A DNA stretch of 64,000 bases from Solirubrobacteraceae bacterium (lineage in GTDB: Bacteria > Actinomycetota > Thermoleophilia > Solirubrobacterales > Solirubrobacteraceae). The notes below the pieces were generated by a model. The model saw only the letters and a list, made by a program, of their open reading frames with translations, made no database searches and had not been told where the DNA came from. Positions within the stretch are counted from its first letter, which is position 1; the number at the start of each line of letters is the position of its first letter. The position numbers and the translations under genes were made by a program. The DNA is taken from contig JAPSGI010000007.1 in the NCBI GenBank assembly GCA_031177685.1, forward strand, positions 1-64,000, given 5' to 3'. Below, piece by piece: positions 24,724-33,300 of the stretch.

Positions 24724-26346
24724 GTGCGATCCACCCCCCGCGTCGTCGTGTCGTGCGTGGCCGCATCGGTCGCGCTCCTCGTCGCGATCGCGCCCGCCTC
24801 GGCGGCGCCGAAGCACATCACCGGCAAGCTGAGCGAGCCCGGCTACACCGTGATCGCGCTTGCCGGCAACGGCAAGGCGCGGTCGGTGCACGTGAAACGC
24901 GACCGGTTCAGGCTGCGGGCGCCCGCCGAGAGCGTGACCCTGCATCTGCGGGCACGCAACGGCCGCTATGCCGGCCCGATCGTGGCCCGCCGCGAGCGAC
25001 GTGGCAGGCGTGCCGTCGTGGGCGTCCGGGCGGGAGCCAGGCTGGGCACGGTCAGGATCCGCCGCGGTCACGGCGCGCTGTCGAGGCGGCTGCGCACGAA
25101 GTGGGTCGACAGGCGACGCATCGCGCGGGCCAGGACGGGAGTCCCGATCGGCAACGGGCAGAACTTCGGGCGGGTGCGCTCACGCGCGCGCGGCGGCCGC
25201 GGCCCCGGGGAGGATCGCGACCTCGACGGGGTCCCCAACCTGCTGGACATCGACGACGACGGCGACCGCGTCCTGGACAAGCTCGAGCGCCCGCGGGCGG
25301 CGGCACGGGCCTCCGAGGTCACGAGCGAGTTCCTGTTCGGCTCCCTCCTGCCGCTCGAGCTCCACCAGACGGCGAACGCCAACGCGACGGGACTGACGGA
25401 GGGCCAGATGGAGGCGGCGCTCTCCGGCTTCGGGGAGCTCCACCTGAACATCCTGCCCGGCGACTCCGCCGTGCTCGACTGCGGCAGCCCGCAGAGCAGA
25501 ACCGATTCTGGCCTCGGAGGCCTTCTCTACTGCTCCAGGGGCGGCACCGCGAAGCTGATGAAGGACGTCCCGGATGACCAGTTCCGGGGCTTCCCCGATC
25601 CGTGCTGCGACCCCGATGGCGACGGACTGGGCACCATGACCCCGAGCAGCCCGGACCGCGCACCGGGCGCGGGGAACCTGGTGATGTTCCTGCGCCATGG
25701 GGCCACCAGCGCACAGATCGGCACCGGCGATCTGCTCATCCAGCGGGTCAGCCGGGGCGGCGTGGTGACCGACTTTCCCGCCACCGTGCAGTTCGTCTTC
25801 GGTACCGCCCCCGCGCTCGTCTCCTACAGCGACGGGCAGGGGAACGCCGCGACCGTCAACTACCCCGTCACGGGACCGGGCCCCGGCCCCGGCGGCCCGG
25901 GGACGCGCGACAACGGCTTCCCGGTCAAGGCAGGCCCGAGCGGCGAGGTGGTCGTGGAGCTGACTTTCTGGCGACCGCAGCGCAGGCCGATCCCCCCGGA
26001 GACGGCCCCGTGGATAGACATGGGCCACCTCAACTACTCGGTCCAGGGGGCGGTCGCCGAGGTGGGAGGCTGCCCGCAGAGCGCCTTCTCGGAGTCGGAC
26101 CCGAGCCTGAGGGAACTCACGCGAGAGGACGTCCACCCGAACGACTACGCAGGGCTGAAGGACCTGGCCGGCGATCAGCCGGCTAACCCGGCCAGCACCT
26201 TCACCTACAGGCTCAACCTCACGCGCTGCCTCGCCGCGCACGGGCGCTCCTTCAACCCCGGCGAGACATGGACGTTCTCGTTCGCGGCGCTGCCGGCGAA
26301 CGGGCCCGACGGCACCGAGCAGCACGTCGGCTTCAAGCGCGAGTAG
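24724..26346 (+). CDS. Secreted protein with thrombospondin type-3-like Ca2+ repeat
   Basis: A 540-residue exported protein of unknown role. The frame is open from GTG 24691, but that codon lies in the TAGGGT -10 motif; GTG 24724 places a signal peptide (VVVSCVAASVALLVAIAPASAA) exactly at the start. Residues 25-140 are basic beta strands. Near residue 170 the sequence DRDLDGVPNLLDIDDDGDRVLDKLE is a TSP3-type calcium repeat. Its globular C-terminal half has four or more Cys residues (DCGSPQS, YCSRG, PCCDPDGDG, GGCPQS), so disulfides are likely. It lies just before tRNA-Pro. Confidence 0.72.
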   Translation: MRSTPRVVVSCVAASVALLVAIAPASAAPKHITGKLSEPGYTVIALAGNGKARSVHVKRDRFRLRAPAESVTLHLRARNGRYAGPIVARRERRGRRAVVGVRAGARLGTVRIRRGHGALSRRLRTKWVDRRRIARARTGVPIGNGQNFGRVRSRARGGRGPGEDRDLDGVPNLLDIDDDGDRVLDKLERPRAAARASEVTSEFLFGSLLPLELHQTANANATGLTEGQMEAALSGFGELHLNILPGDSAVLDCGSPQSRTDSGLGGLLYCSRGGTAKLMKDVPDDQFRGFPDPCCDPDGDGLGTMTPSSPDRAPGAGNLVMFLRHGATSAQIGTGDLLIQRVSRGGVVTDFPATVQFVFGTAPALVSYSDGQGNAATVNYPVTGPGPGPGGPGTRDNGFPVKAGPSGEVVVELTFWRPQRRPIPPETAPWIDMGHLNYSVQGAVAEVGGCPQSAFSESDPSLRELTREDVHPNDYAGLKDLAGDQPANPASTFTYRLNLTRCLAAHGRSFNPGETWTFSFAALPANGPDGTEQHVGFKRE

Positions 26347-26362
26347 TGAGCGTGAACTTCAA

Positions 26363-26436
26363 TCGGGGCGCCCGGATTTGAACCGGGGACCTCGGCCACC
26401 CAAAGGCCGCGCGCTACCAGGCTGCGCCACGCCCCG
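26363..26436 (-). tRNA. tRNA-Pro(TGG)
   Basis: A complete cloverleaf on the minus strand: acceptor CGGGGCG/CGCCCCG, D-arm GCGCAGCCTGGTAGCGC, anticodon stem CGGCC/GGCCG around loop TTTGGGT (anticodon TGG, G at position 37), T-arm CCCGGTTCAAATCCGGG, discriminator A. Confidence 0.96.
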
Positions 26437-26465
26437 TCTCCGCAAGGGTACGCCAGACTGCCCCG

Positions 26466-27422
26466 ATGGCCGCGGAGGGGCGATCGGCGAGGGTGGGATA
26501 TGCGCTGGCCGCGAGCGCCGCGGCGATGTGGGCGCTCAACGGGTCGCTGGCGCGGTTCCTGCTGGACGACGGCGTCAGCGCGCTGCGGCTGTCGCAGATG
26601 CGATCGCTGCTGTCGTGGCTGATCCTCGTGGTGGCGATCGGGACGGTCGCGCCGGTGATGCTCAAGGTGGAGCGCGAGGACGTGCGGCGGCTCGCCTTCC
26701 TGGGCATCGTCGGGCTCGCCGGCGTGCACGCGACGTATTTCCTCGCGATCGACCGCCTGCAGATCGGCGTGGCCCTGACCATCCAGTACCTGGGGCCGCT
26801 GCTGATCCTGGTGTGGCTGGTCGTCTTCCACCGCCGCCGCCTGGGGCGCGGTCTGTGGGGCGCGGCGGGGCTCTCGGTCGCCGGGTGCTTCCTCGTCGTG
26901 CGCGCCTACGACGCCGGCTCGCTGGACCTGCTCGGGGTGGCGGCCGCCTTTGCGGCGGCGGTAACGTTCGCGATCTACCTCGTGGCCAGCGAGCGTGCCG
27001 GACGCCGGTACGCGCCCGTCACGACCCTGGCCTGGGCCTTCGGGTTCGCCACGCTGTTCTGGGCCTTCGCCCAGCCGCTGTGGACCTTCCCCGTCGACCA
27101 GTTCCGGGACTTCGACAACGTGGCGCTCGGCCTGGGAGTCGCGGTGATCGGGACGCTGGCCCCCTTCGTGCTGATGGTGAGCGCCGTCCGGCACATCCCC
27201 GCGCCGCGCGCCGCGATCGTCGCGACGCTCGAGCCGGTGCTCGCCGCGGGGTTCGCGTGGGCGATCCACGACGAGGTGCTGTCGCCCGCGCAGATCGCCG
27301 GCGGCCTGCTCGTGGTCGCCGCGGTGATTTGGGTGCAGATGCAGCGAATCTCCCACGAATTGGAAGCTGCACCTGGACAAACGTCCAAAAAGCTTGATCC
27401 GGCTTTGTCGCGGGAGGGGTGA
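26466..27422 (+). CDS. EamA/DMT-family transporter
   Basis: A 318-residue inner-membrane permease with ten hydrophobic helices in two five-helix EamA repeats. Repeat 1 contains MWALNGSLARFLLD and LRLSQMRSLLSWLIL. Repeat 2 begins near residue 155 with LLGVAAAFAAAVTFAIYL and holds HIPAPRAAIVATLEPVLAAGFAW, the conserved EP helix. Such proteins export metabolites or amino acids, but substrates cannot be predicted. The C-terminal 20 residues are soluble and basic. It begins 29 bases after the tRNA-Pro gene, which is on the other strand. Confidence 0.88.
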   Translation: MAAEGRSARVGYALAASAAAMWALNGSLARFLLDDGVSALRLSQMRSLLSWLILVVAIGTVAPVMLKVEREDVRRLAFLGIVGLAGVHATYFLAIDRLQIGVALTIQYLGPLLILVWLVVFHRRRLGRGLWGAAGLSVAGCFLVVRAYDAGSLDLLGVAAAFAAAVTFAIYLVASERAGRRYAPVTTLAWAFGFATLFWAFAQPLWTFPVDQFRDFDNVALGLGVAVIGTLAPFVLMVSAVRHIPAPRAAIVATLEPVLAAGFAWAIHDEVLSPAQIAGGLLVVAAVIWVQMQRISHELEAAPGQTSKKLDPALSREG

Positions 27423-27440
27423 TGGCGATGGATTGGCGTC

Positions 27441-28001
27441 ATGAGGCGCCGCACCCTCCGAGTCCTGACGCTTTGCCTTGCCCTGGCTCCCGCCGCCATG
27501 GCCGTGCCAGCGACCCCCGCCATCGCCGCGAAGAAGGCGCACGCCGCCTGCGCCAGCGGGCACGTGCACCCCGCGCAGCTGGCCAAGCGCCAGGCCCGCG
27601 CGGTCACCCTCTGCCTGATCAACCGCGAGCGCCGGCGCCGCGGGCTGCGGCCGCTGCGGCTGCACCGCCGGCTGACCGTGGCCTCCGTGCGCCACTCGCG
27701 CAACATGGTCCGGCGCAACTTCTTCGCGCACGGGAACTTCGTCGCCCGGGTGCTCAACGCCCGCTACGTCCGCCGCCGCGCCGCGTGGGCGCTGGGCGAG
27801 AACATCGCGTGGGGCAGCGGCCGGCTGGCCACGCCGCGCGCGATCGTCCGCGCCTGGATGCGCAGCCCCGGCCACCGCCGCAACATCCTCAGCCGTCGCT
27901 TCCGCGACATCGGGATCGGCATCGTCGCGGGCGCTCCGCGCGCGGGCCGGGCCGACAGCCCCGGCGCCACCTACACGACAGACTTCGGCCGCAAGGGCTA
28001 A
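27441..28001 (+). CDS. Secreted CAP/SCP-like domain protein
   Basis: A 186-residue exported CAP-superfamily protein. The signal peptide is residues 1-29, ending TPAIAA. The CAP motifs follow: LCLINRERRRRGLRPL, the first cavity His in VASVRHSRNMVRRNFFAHG, LGENIAWGSG with the cavity Glu, and VRAWMRSPGHRRNILSRRFRDIGIGI. The protein is highly basic. CAP proteins bind metals, sterols or lipids; no protease function should be assumed. It starts 18 bases after the DMT transporter stop. Confidence 0.87.
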   Translation: MRRRTLRVLTLCLALAPAAMAVPATPAIAAKKAHAACASGHVHPAQLAKRQARAVTLCLINRERRRRGLRPLRLHRRLTVASVRHSRNMVRRNFFAHGNFVARVLNARYVRRRAAWALGENIAWGSGRLATPRAIVRAWMRSPGHRRNILSRRFRDIGIGIVAGAPRAGRADSPGATYTTDFGRKG

Positions 28002-28014
28002 CCGCGCCGGACGC

Positions 28015-28020
28015 TAGGCT
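28015..28020 (+). promoter_or_regulatory. -10 element of the DUF1015 gene
   Basis: TAGGCT, nine bases before ATG 28030, with no Shine-Dalgarno. Confidence 0.55.
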
Positions 28021-28029
28021 GCGCCGCCC

Positions 28030-29289
28030 ATGGCGGACGTCCAGCCCCTGCGCGCCCTGCACTACGACCTCGCGAAGGTCGGTCCGCTGGCCGATGTCGT
28101 GGCTCCGCCCTACGACGTGATCGACCCGGCGCTGCGCCGCCACCTGGCGGCGCGCTCGCCCTACAACGTCGTCCACGTCGACCTCCCCGAGAGCAACGGC
28201 GATCCCTACTCCGTCGCCGCGCGAACGTTCGCGGGCTGGCAGCGCGAGGGCGCCGTCGTGCGCCAGGGCCAGCCGGGGCTGTGGGCGCTGACCCAGTCCT
28301 ACGACGCGCCCGGCGGGGGCGGGCGCCGCGAGCGTCACGGGTTCCTGTGCCGCGTGCGCCTGGAGGACTACGGCCCCGGCCGCGTGCGTCCGCACGAGCG
28401 CACCCATCCCGGGCCCAAGGAGGATCGCCTGCGCCTCACCCGCGCGACCCGGACGAACCTCTCCCCCATCTTCGCCCTGCACTCCGATCCCCAGCGCGCC
28501 GCCTGGGCCGCCCTGGAGCCCGCCACCCGCGAGGCGCCGTGGGGCGACACCGTCGACGCCGACGGCACCGAGCACCGCGTCTGGTGCGTCGAGGACCCGG
28601 ACGCCATCGCGGCGGTGCAGGAGGCGCTGGCCAGCGCCGAGCTGCTGATCGCCGACGGCCACCACCGCTACGAGACCGCGCGTGTCTACGCCGAGGAGGT
28701 GGGCGGCGAGGGCGCGCACCGCTACGTGCTGATGTGCCTGGTCGCGCTGGAGGACCCCGGCCTGACCGTGTTTCCCACCCACCGCCTGGTCCGCGGGCTG
28801 CGCCCCGAGCAGCACGAGACGCTGGCCGACGCGATCCGCGAGGCCTTCGAGGTGACCGAGATCGATCGCGCGGCGCTCGTCCCGCGGGGCGACGGTCCAC
28901 TGCGCATCGGCTACGTCGACGCGCACTTCAAGCGCCCCTTCATGCTCACGCTCAAGGACCCCGCCATCGCCGACGCGGCGCTGGCCGGCAGGCCCGAGCC
29001 CTACCGCCGCCTGGACACGGCGGTGCTGGAGGCGGTGCTGCTGAAGGGCGCGCTGGGGATGACCGACGACGACGTCTCCCACCTGCGCGGCATGGGCTAC
29101 GCGCGCGACGACGAGGAGGCCTGGCAGCTCGTCGACTCGGCGCAGTTCGACGCCGCCTTCTTCATGCGTGCCACCCCCGTGGAAGAGGTCCGCGAGGTCG
29201 CCGCCGCGGGCGAGAGCATGCCGCCCAAGAGCACGTACTTCTTCCCCAAGCTGCTGACCGGGATGGTGTTCAACCCCCTGGTGGACTGA
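28030..29289 (+). CDS. DUF1015 family protein
   Basis: A 419-residue cytosolic protein matching DUF1015 (COG4198) from end to end: VVAPPYDVIDPALRRHLAARSPYNVVHVDLPES at the start, RVRPHERTHPGPKEDRLRLTRAT, LLIADGHHRYETA near residue 212, and a C-terminal YFFPKLLTGMVFNPL. The family is often found near serine biosynthesis genes in other bacteria, but its reaction is unknown. The invariant DGHHRYET motif suggests a metal or phosphate site. Leaderless-type start. Downstream lie OsmC and NUDIX genes on the same strand. Confidence 0.85.
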   Translation: MADVQPLRALHYDLAKVGPLADVVAPPYDVIDPALRRHLAARSPYNVVHVDLPESNGDPYSVAARTFAGWQREGAVVRQGQPGLWALTQSYDAPGGGGRRERHGFLCRVRLEDYGPGRVRPHERTHPGPKEDRLRLTRATRTNLSPIFALHSDPQRAAWAALEPATREAPWGDTVDADGTEHRVWCVEDPDAIAAVQEALASAELLIADGHHRYETARVYAEEVGGEGAHRYVLMCLVALEDPGLTVFPTHRLVRGLRPEQHETLADAIREAFEVTEIDRAALVPRGDGPLRIGYVDAHFKRPFMLTLKDPAIADAALAGRPEPYRRLDTAVLEAVLLKGALGMTDDDVSHLRGMGYARDDEEAWQLVDSAQFDAAFFMRATPVEEVREVAAAGESMPPKSTYFFPKLLTGMVFNPLVD

Positions 29290-29307
29290 CGCGCTACCCT
29301 CGGAGGC

Positions 29308-29715
29308 ATGAGAGCCACCGCGCGCCGGCGCCGGAGCAACGCCTTCCAGCACGACGTCCGCGTCCGCGACCACGTCGTCGCGGCGGACGAGCCGCACGAG
29401 GCCGGCGGCGACGACACCGGGCCCAGCCCGCAGGAGCTGCTCGCCGCCTCCCTGGCCTCGTGCACCGCCATCACGATGGAGATGTACGCGCAGCGCAAGG
29501 GTTGGGACATCGGTCCCGTCGAGGTCGACTGCGAGTACTCGCCCGCGGAGCGCGGGTGCCCCACCCGCTTCGAGCTGGTCGTCCGGCTTCCGGACGGGCT
29601 GGAGGACGAGAAGGTCACGCGCCTGATGCAGATCGCCGCCAAGTGCCCGGTGCACCGGACGCTCGACGGCGAGGTCATGTTCGATGAGCGCGTCGAGCTC
29701 GTCGCCGCCGTCTGA
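29308..29715 (+). CDS. OsmC/Ohr family protein
   Basis: A 135-residue OsmC-like protein, a family that reduces organic hydroperoxides with a Cys pair. The first Cys is in LLAASLASCTAITMEMYA near residue 50 and the second in QIAAKCPVHRTL near residue 112, the expected spacing. The central VEVDCEYSP adds another Cys. Preceded by TACCCT and GGAGG, so both leaderless and SD-led initiation are possible. The NUDIX gene start at 29684 lies inside its 3' end by 32 bases. Confidence 0.88.
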   Translation: MRATARRRRSNAFQHDVRVRDHVVAADEPHEAGGDDTGPSPQELLAASLASCTAITMEMYAQRKGWDIGPVEVDCEYSPAERGCPTRFELVVRLPDGLEDEKVTRLMQIAAKCPVHRTLDGEVMFDERVELVAAV

Positions 29716-30280
29716 GCCGCTCGACGAGCAGCTGCGTTCGCTCCTCCTGTCGCCCACGCAGGCGGCGCGGCTGGACGTCCACGGGCGCGTCGACGCGGCG
29801 GTGCTGGTCCCGCTCTACCACCACGACGGCCGGCTGCACGCCGTCTTCACCCGCCGCCGCGACGACCTGCGCCGCCACGCCGGCGAGGTCTCGTTCCCGG
29901 GCGGGCGCCAGGACGGCGACGAGGAGGACCTGCGCGAGACCGCCCTGCGCGAGGCCGAGGAGGAGATCGGCCTGCCCCGCGACGCCGTCCGGCTCGTGGG
30001 GGCGCTGGCCCCCACCCCGACCGTCGTCACCAACTACGCGATCTACCCCTTCGTGGGCATGATCGAGCCCGGCCATCGCTGGCTGCCCAGCGCGACCGAG
30101 GTCGCCGAGGTGCTCGAGCTCGCCCTCGACGACCTGCGCGCCGGGCACGAGCGCAAGCGCCTCGTCCGCCGCGGCGCCCCCTTCCTCAACGACGTCTACA
30201 CCGTCGACGGCAACGTCATCTGGGGCGCCACCGCCCGCATCCTGGCCGACCTGCTCGACCGCCTGGACCCGCTGCTCTAG
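29684..30280 (+). CDS. NUDIX hydrolase, CoA pyrophosphatase-like
   Basis: A 198-residue NUDIX enzyme. The catalytic box reads GGRQDGDEEDLRETALREAEEEIGL near residues 67-91 and contains the full GX5EX7REUXEEXGU pattern. Before it lies RRDDLRRHAGEVSFPGG, and after it LPSATEVAEVLELALDDL, both typical of the CoA diphosphatase (NudL/UPF0035) subgroup, which splits CoA into 3',5'-ADP and phosphopantetheine. The 5' end overlaps osmC by 32 bases, though a later start is possible. Its stop lies four bases beyond the convergent sulfurtransferase stop. Confidence 0.87.
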   Translation: MSASSSSPPSEPLDEQLRSLLLSPTQAARLDVHGRVDAAVLVPLYHHDGRLHAVFTRRRDDLRRHAGEVSFPGGRQDGDEEDLRETALREAEEEIGLPRDAVRLVGALAPTPTVVTNYAIYPFVGMIEPGHRWLPSATEVAEVLELALDDLRAGHERKRLVRRGAPFLNDVYTVDGNVIWGATARILADLLDRLDPLL

Positions 30281-31119
30281 ACGTCCTTCTCAACCGGGAC
30301 GTTCACGAGATTCCCCCACTCGGTCCACGAGCCGTCGTAGTTCTTGACGTCGTCGCGGCCGAGCAGCTCGTGCAGGACGAACCACGTGTGGGCGGAGCGC
30401 TCGCCGATCCGGCAGTAGGCGATGATCGGGTCGCCGTTGAGCACGCCCTTGCCGGAGTACAGCTGCGCCAGCTCGTCGGCCGACTTGAAGGTGCCGTCCT
30501 CGTTGACCGCCTGGGCCCAGGGGATCGAGGCGGCGCCCGGAATGTGGCCGGCGCGCTGCGCGCCCTCCTGCTCGTAGCCCGGCATCGCGATCAGCTCGCC
30601 CGAGAACTCCTGCGGACTGCGCACGTCCACCAGCTTGGTGGTCGCGTCCAGCGCGGACAGGACCTCGTCGCGCTTGGCGCGGATCGCGTCGTCGCCCGGC
30701 CGGGCGGTGAACGTCGCGGCCGGGTGGCCGGGGACCTCCGACGTCGTCGGGCGGCCCTCGCCGATCCACTTCTCGCGCGGCCCGTTGAGCAGGCGCACGT
30801 CGTCGTGGCCGTAGTACTTCAGGTACCAGTACGTGTAGGCCGCGAACCAGTTGTTGCGGTCGCCGTAGAGGACGATCCGGTGGTCGTTGGAGACCCCGCG
30901 GCTGCCGAACAGCTCGCCGAAGGCCTCCGGACCGAGGAAGTCGCGCTTGACCTGGTCCTGGAGGTCCTTCTTCCAGTCGAAGCCGATGGCGCCGGGGATG
31001 TGGGCCTCGGCGTAGAGCGCGGGATTCTCGTCGACCTCGACGATGCGGATCCCGTCGTCGTCGAGGTGCTGCTCCAGCCAGTCGGTCTCGACGAGTACGT
31101 CCTTCGCGTAGTCCGCCAT
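30277..31119 (-). CDS. Two-domain thiosulfate/3-mercaptopyruvate sulfurtransferase
   Basis: A 280-residue tandem rhodanese. The N-terminal non-catalytic domain spans residues 8-130 (EVDENPALYAEAHIPGAIGFDWKKDLQD). The catalytic domain spans 150-275, with LVDVRSPQEFSGE and the active-site loop YCRIGERSAHTWFVL; Cys is near residue 233. The CRIGERS loop is that of the actinobacterial CysA/SseA type. Unlike many neighbours it has a strong AGGAGG ribosome-binding site 10 bases before ATG 31119. A 16-bp palindrome at 31136-31151 precedes it. It lies 30 bases after the NAD-binding gene. Confidence 0.92.
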   Translation of the reverse strand: MADYAKDVLVETDWLEQHLDDDGIRIVEVDENPALYAEAHIPGAIGFDWKKDLQDQVKRDFLGPEAFGELFGSRGVSNDHRIVLYGDRNNWFAAYTYWYLKYYGHDDVRLLNGPREKWIGEGRPTTSEVPGHPAATFTARPGDDAIRAKRDEVLSALDATTKLVDVRSPQEFSGELIAMPGYEQEGAQRAGHIPGAASIPWAQAVNEDGTFKSADELAQLYSGKGVLNGDPIIAYCRIGERSAHTWFVLHELLGRDDVKNYDGSWTEWGNLVNVPVEKDV

Positions 31120-31135
31120 GTCGAAGTACCTCCTG

Positions 31136-31151
31136 AATCCCTATCGGGTTT
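31136..31151. promoter_or_regulatory. 16-bp palindrome upstream of the sulfurtransferase gene
   Basis: AATCCCTATCGGGTTT, symmetric at 12 of 16 positions (AAnCCCnATnGGGnTT). It lies 16 bases before the sulfurtransferase ATG and overlaps the stop codon of the gene upstream. Its size and shape fit a dimeric repressor site such as those of Rrf2-type sulfur or Fe-S regulators; the regulator is not identified. Confidence 0.5.
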
Positions 31152-31608
31152 ACCGTTTTTGCGCTTGGGGCGAGTCTAACAGGGCCTCCACGGCGGCCAG
31201 CGCCGCGCCGGTGCCGGGCTCCGGGGACACGATTCGCACGGGAATCGCCCACGTCCGCGCTGCCTCGCGGACGAGCGCCGCGTCGGCCTCCCCCGCCGCC
31301 TCGTGGACGTAGCCGCGCACCGGCGTGTCGACCAGCTTCTCCAGCAGGGCCTGCAGCCGGGGCCCGTGCAGATCGGGGTCCTCCACGCCCCCGAGGAGCC
31401 GGCACACGATCGTCACGCCGGCCAGCGCGCCGACCAACGTGCCGACGCGGTCGGGGTCGGCCAGCACCGGCTCGGCGCCCGCCGCGGCGATCGCGTCGCG
31501 GTGCGCCGGGTCGCGCGTGGTCCCCCGCACGGCGTGGCCCCGGTCGACCAGCGCGCGCCCCAGCTCGCGCCCGCGGCAGCCGCAGCCGACGATCAGGACC
31601 CGGGCCAA
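31150..31608 (-). CDS. Small NAD(P)-binding Rossmann protein
   Basis: A 152-residue protein starting VLIVGCGCRGRELGRALVDRGHAVRGTTRD, a dinucleotide-binding fold of the NAD-dependent epimerase/YeeZ type. It is shorter than enzymes of that family (usually 250 or more). VRGYVHEAAGEADAALVREAART and IVSPEPGTG follow, but no YxxxK catalytic pair is seen. It may be an NAD(P) sensor or a reduced reductase. It lies three bases after the tandem-motif membrane protein and 30 bases before the sulfurtransferase, so the three may be one transcript. Confidence 0.72.
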   Translation of the reverse strand: MARVLIVGCGCRGRELGRALVDRGHAVRGTTRDPAHRDAIAAAGAEPVLADPDRVGTLVGALAGVTIVCRLLGGVEDPDLHGPRLQALLEKLVDTPVRGYVHEAAGEADAALVREAARTWAIPVRIVSPEPGTGAALAAVEALLDSPQAQKR

Positions 31609-31611
31609 CGG

Positions 31612-32046
31612 TCAGCCGGAGCCGGACTCGATCTGCGCGCGGTACTCGTCCGCGGTCAGCTCGCGCTCGCCCCGGCGCCGGCGCCCCGCGTTGACGCGCT
31701 CGAGCATCTGCTCGACGTCGGCCCGGACGGCGGCCTCGCTCTCGTCCGCCTGCTCGGCCAGGTAGGCCTGCCGGCGCGCATGCTGCTCGCGGCGATCCTC
31801 CAGCACGCGGGACTCCAGCTCGGCCTCGGTCAGCTCGGCCTCGCCCCGCGCGCGCCGGCGCTCGTTGGCCGCCTCGAGCATCTGGTCCATGTCGTCGATC
31901 TCGTTCTGGGCCTCCAGCTCGGGCGAGCGGGTGGGCCGCCAGTCGAGGACGTCCGCCCCCGAGCGGGGGTGGTAGAGGCCGAGGAAGACGACCCACAGCA
32001 GCAGGCCTCCCACGACGATCGTCATGATCAGGACCATCGGGTCCAC
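31612..32046 (-). CDS. Single-pass membrane protein with duplicated acidic-basic motif
   Basis: 144 residues, not recognised as a known family. One N-terminal membrane helix (residues 4-25, [20 protein letters not shown]) is followed by a long charged cytoplasmic tail. The tail has two copies of a motif: [25 protein letters not shown] and [25 protein letters not shown], each probably a helical hairpin, separated by a coiled-coil-like segment. This is similar in layout to SHOCT-type oligomerisation modules but not identical. GTG start eight bases after TACACT; divergent from thiolase. Confidence 0.7.
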   Translation of the reverse strand: MDPMVLIMTIVVGGLLLWVVFLGLYHPRSGADVLDWRPTRSPELEAQNEIDDMDQMLEAANERRRARGEAELTEAELESRVLEDRREQHARRQAYLAEQADESEAAVRADVEQMLERVNAGRRRRGERELTADEYRAQIESGSG

Positions 32047-32054
32047 GTGTCGCG

Positions 32055-32060
32055 AGTGTA
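32055..32060 (-). promoter_or_regulatory. -10 element of the 32046 gene, overlapping the thiolase -10
   Basis: TACACT on the minus strand, eight bases before GTG 32046. It shares its TA with the opposite-strand hexamer 32059-32064. Confidence 0.55.
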
Positions 32061-32064
32061 GCCT
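32059..32064 (+). promoter_or_regulatory. -10 element of the thiolase gene
   Basis: TAGCCT, eight bases before GTG 32073, symmetric with the minus-strand element. Confidence 0.55.
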
Positions 32065-32072
32065 GCATCGCC

Positions 32073-33275
<1,203 letters not shown>

Positions 33276-33300
33276 GCTCCGTGCCGCGCGTCGCGCGGCG

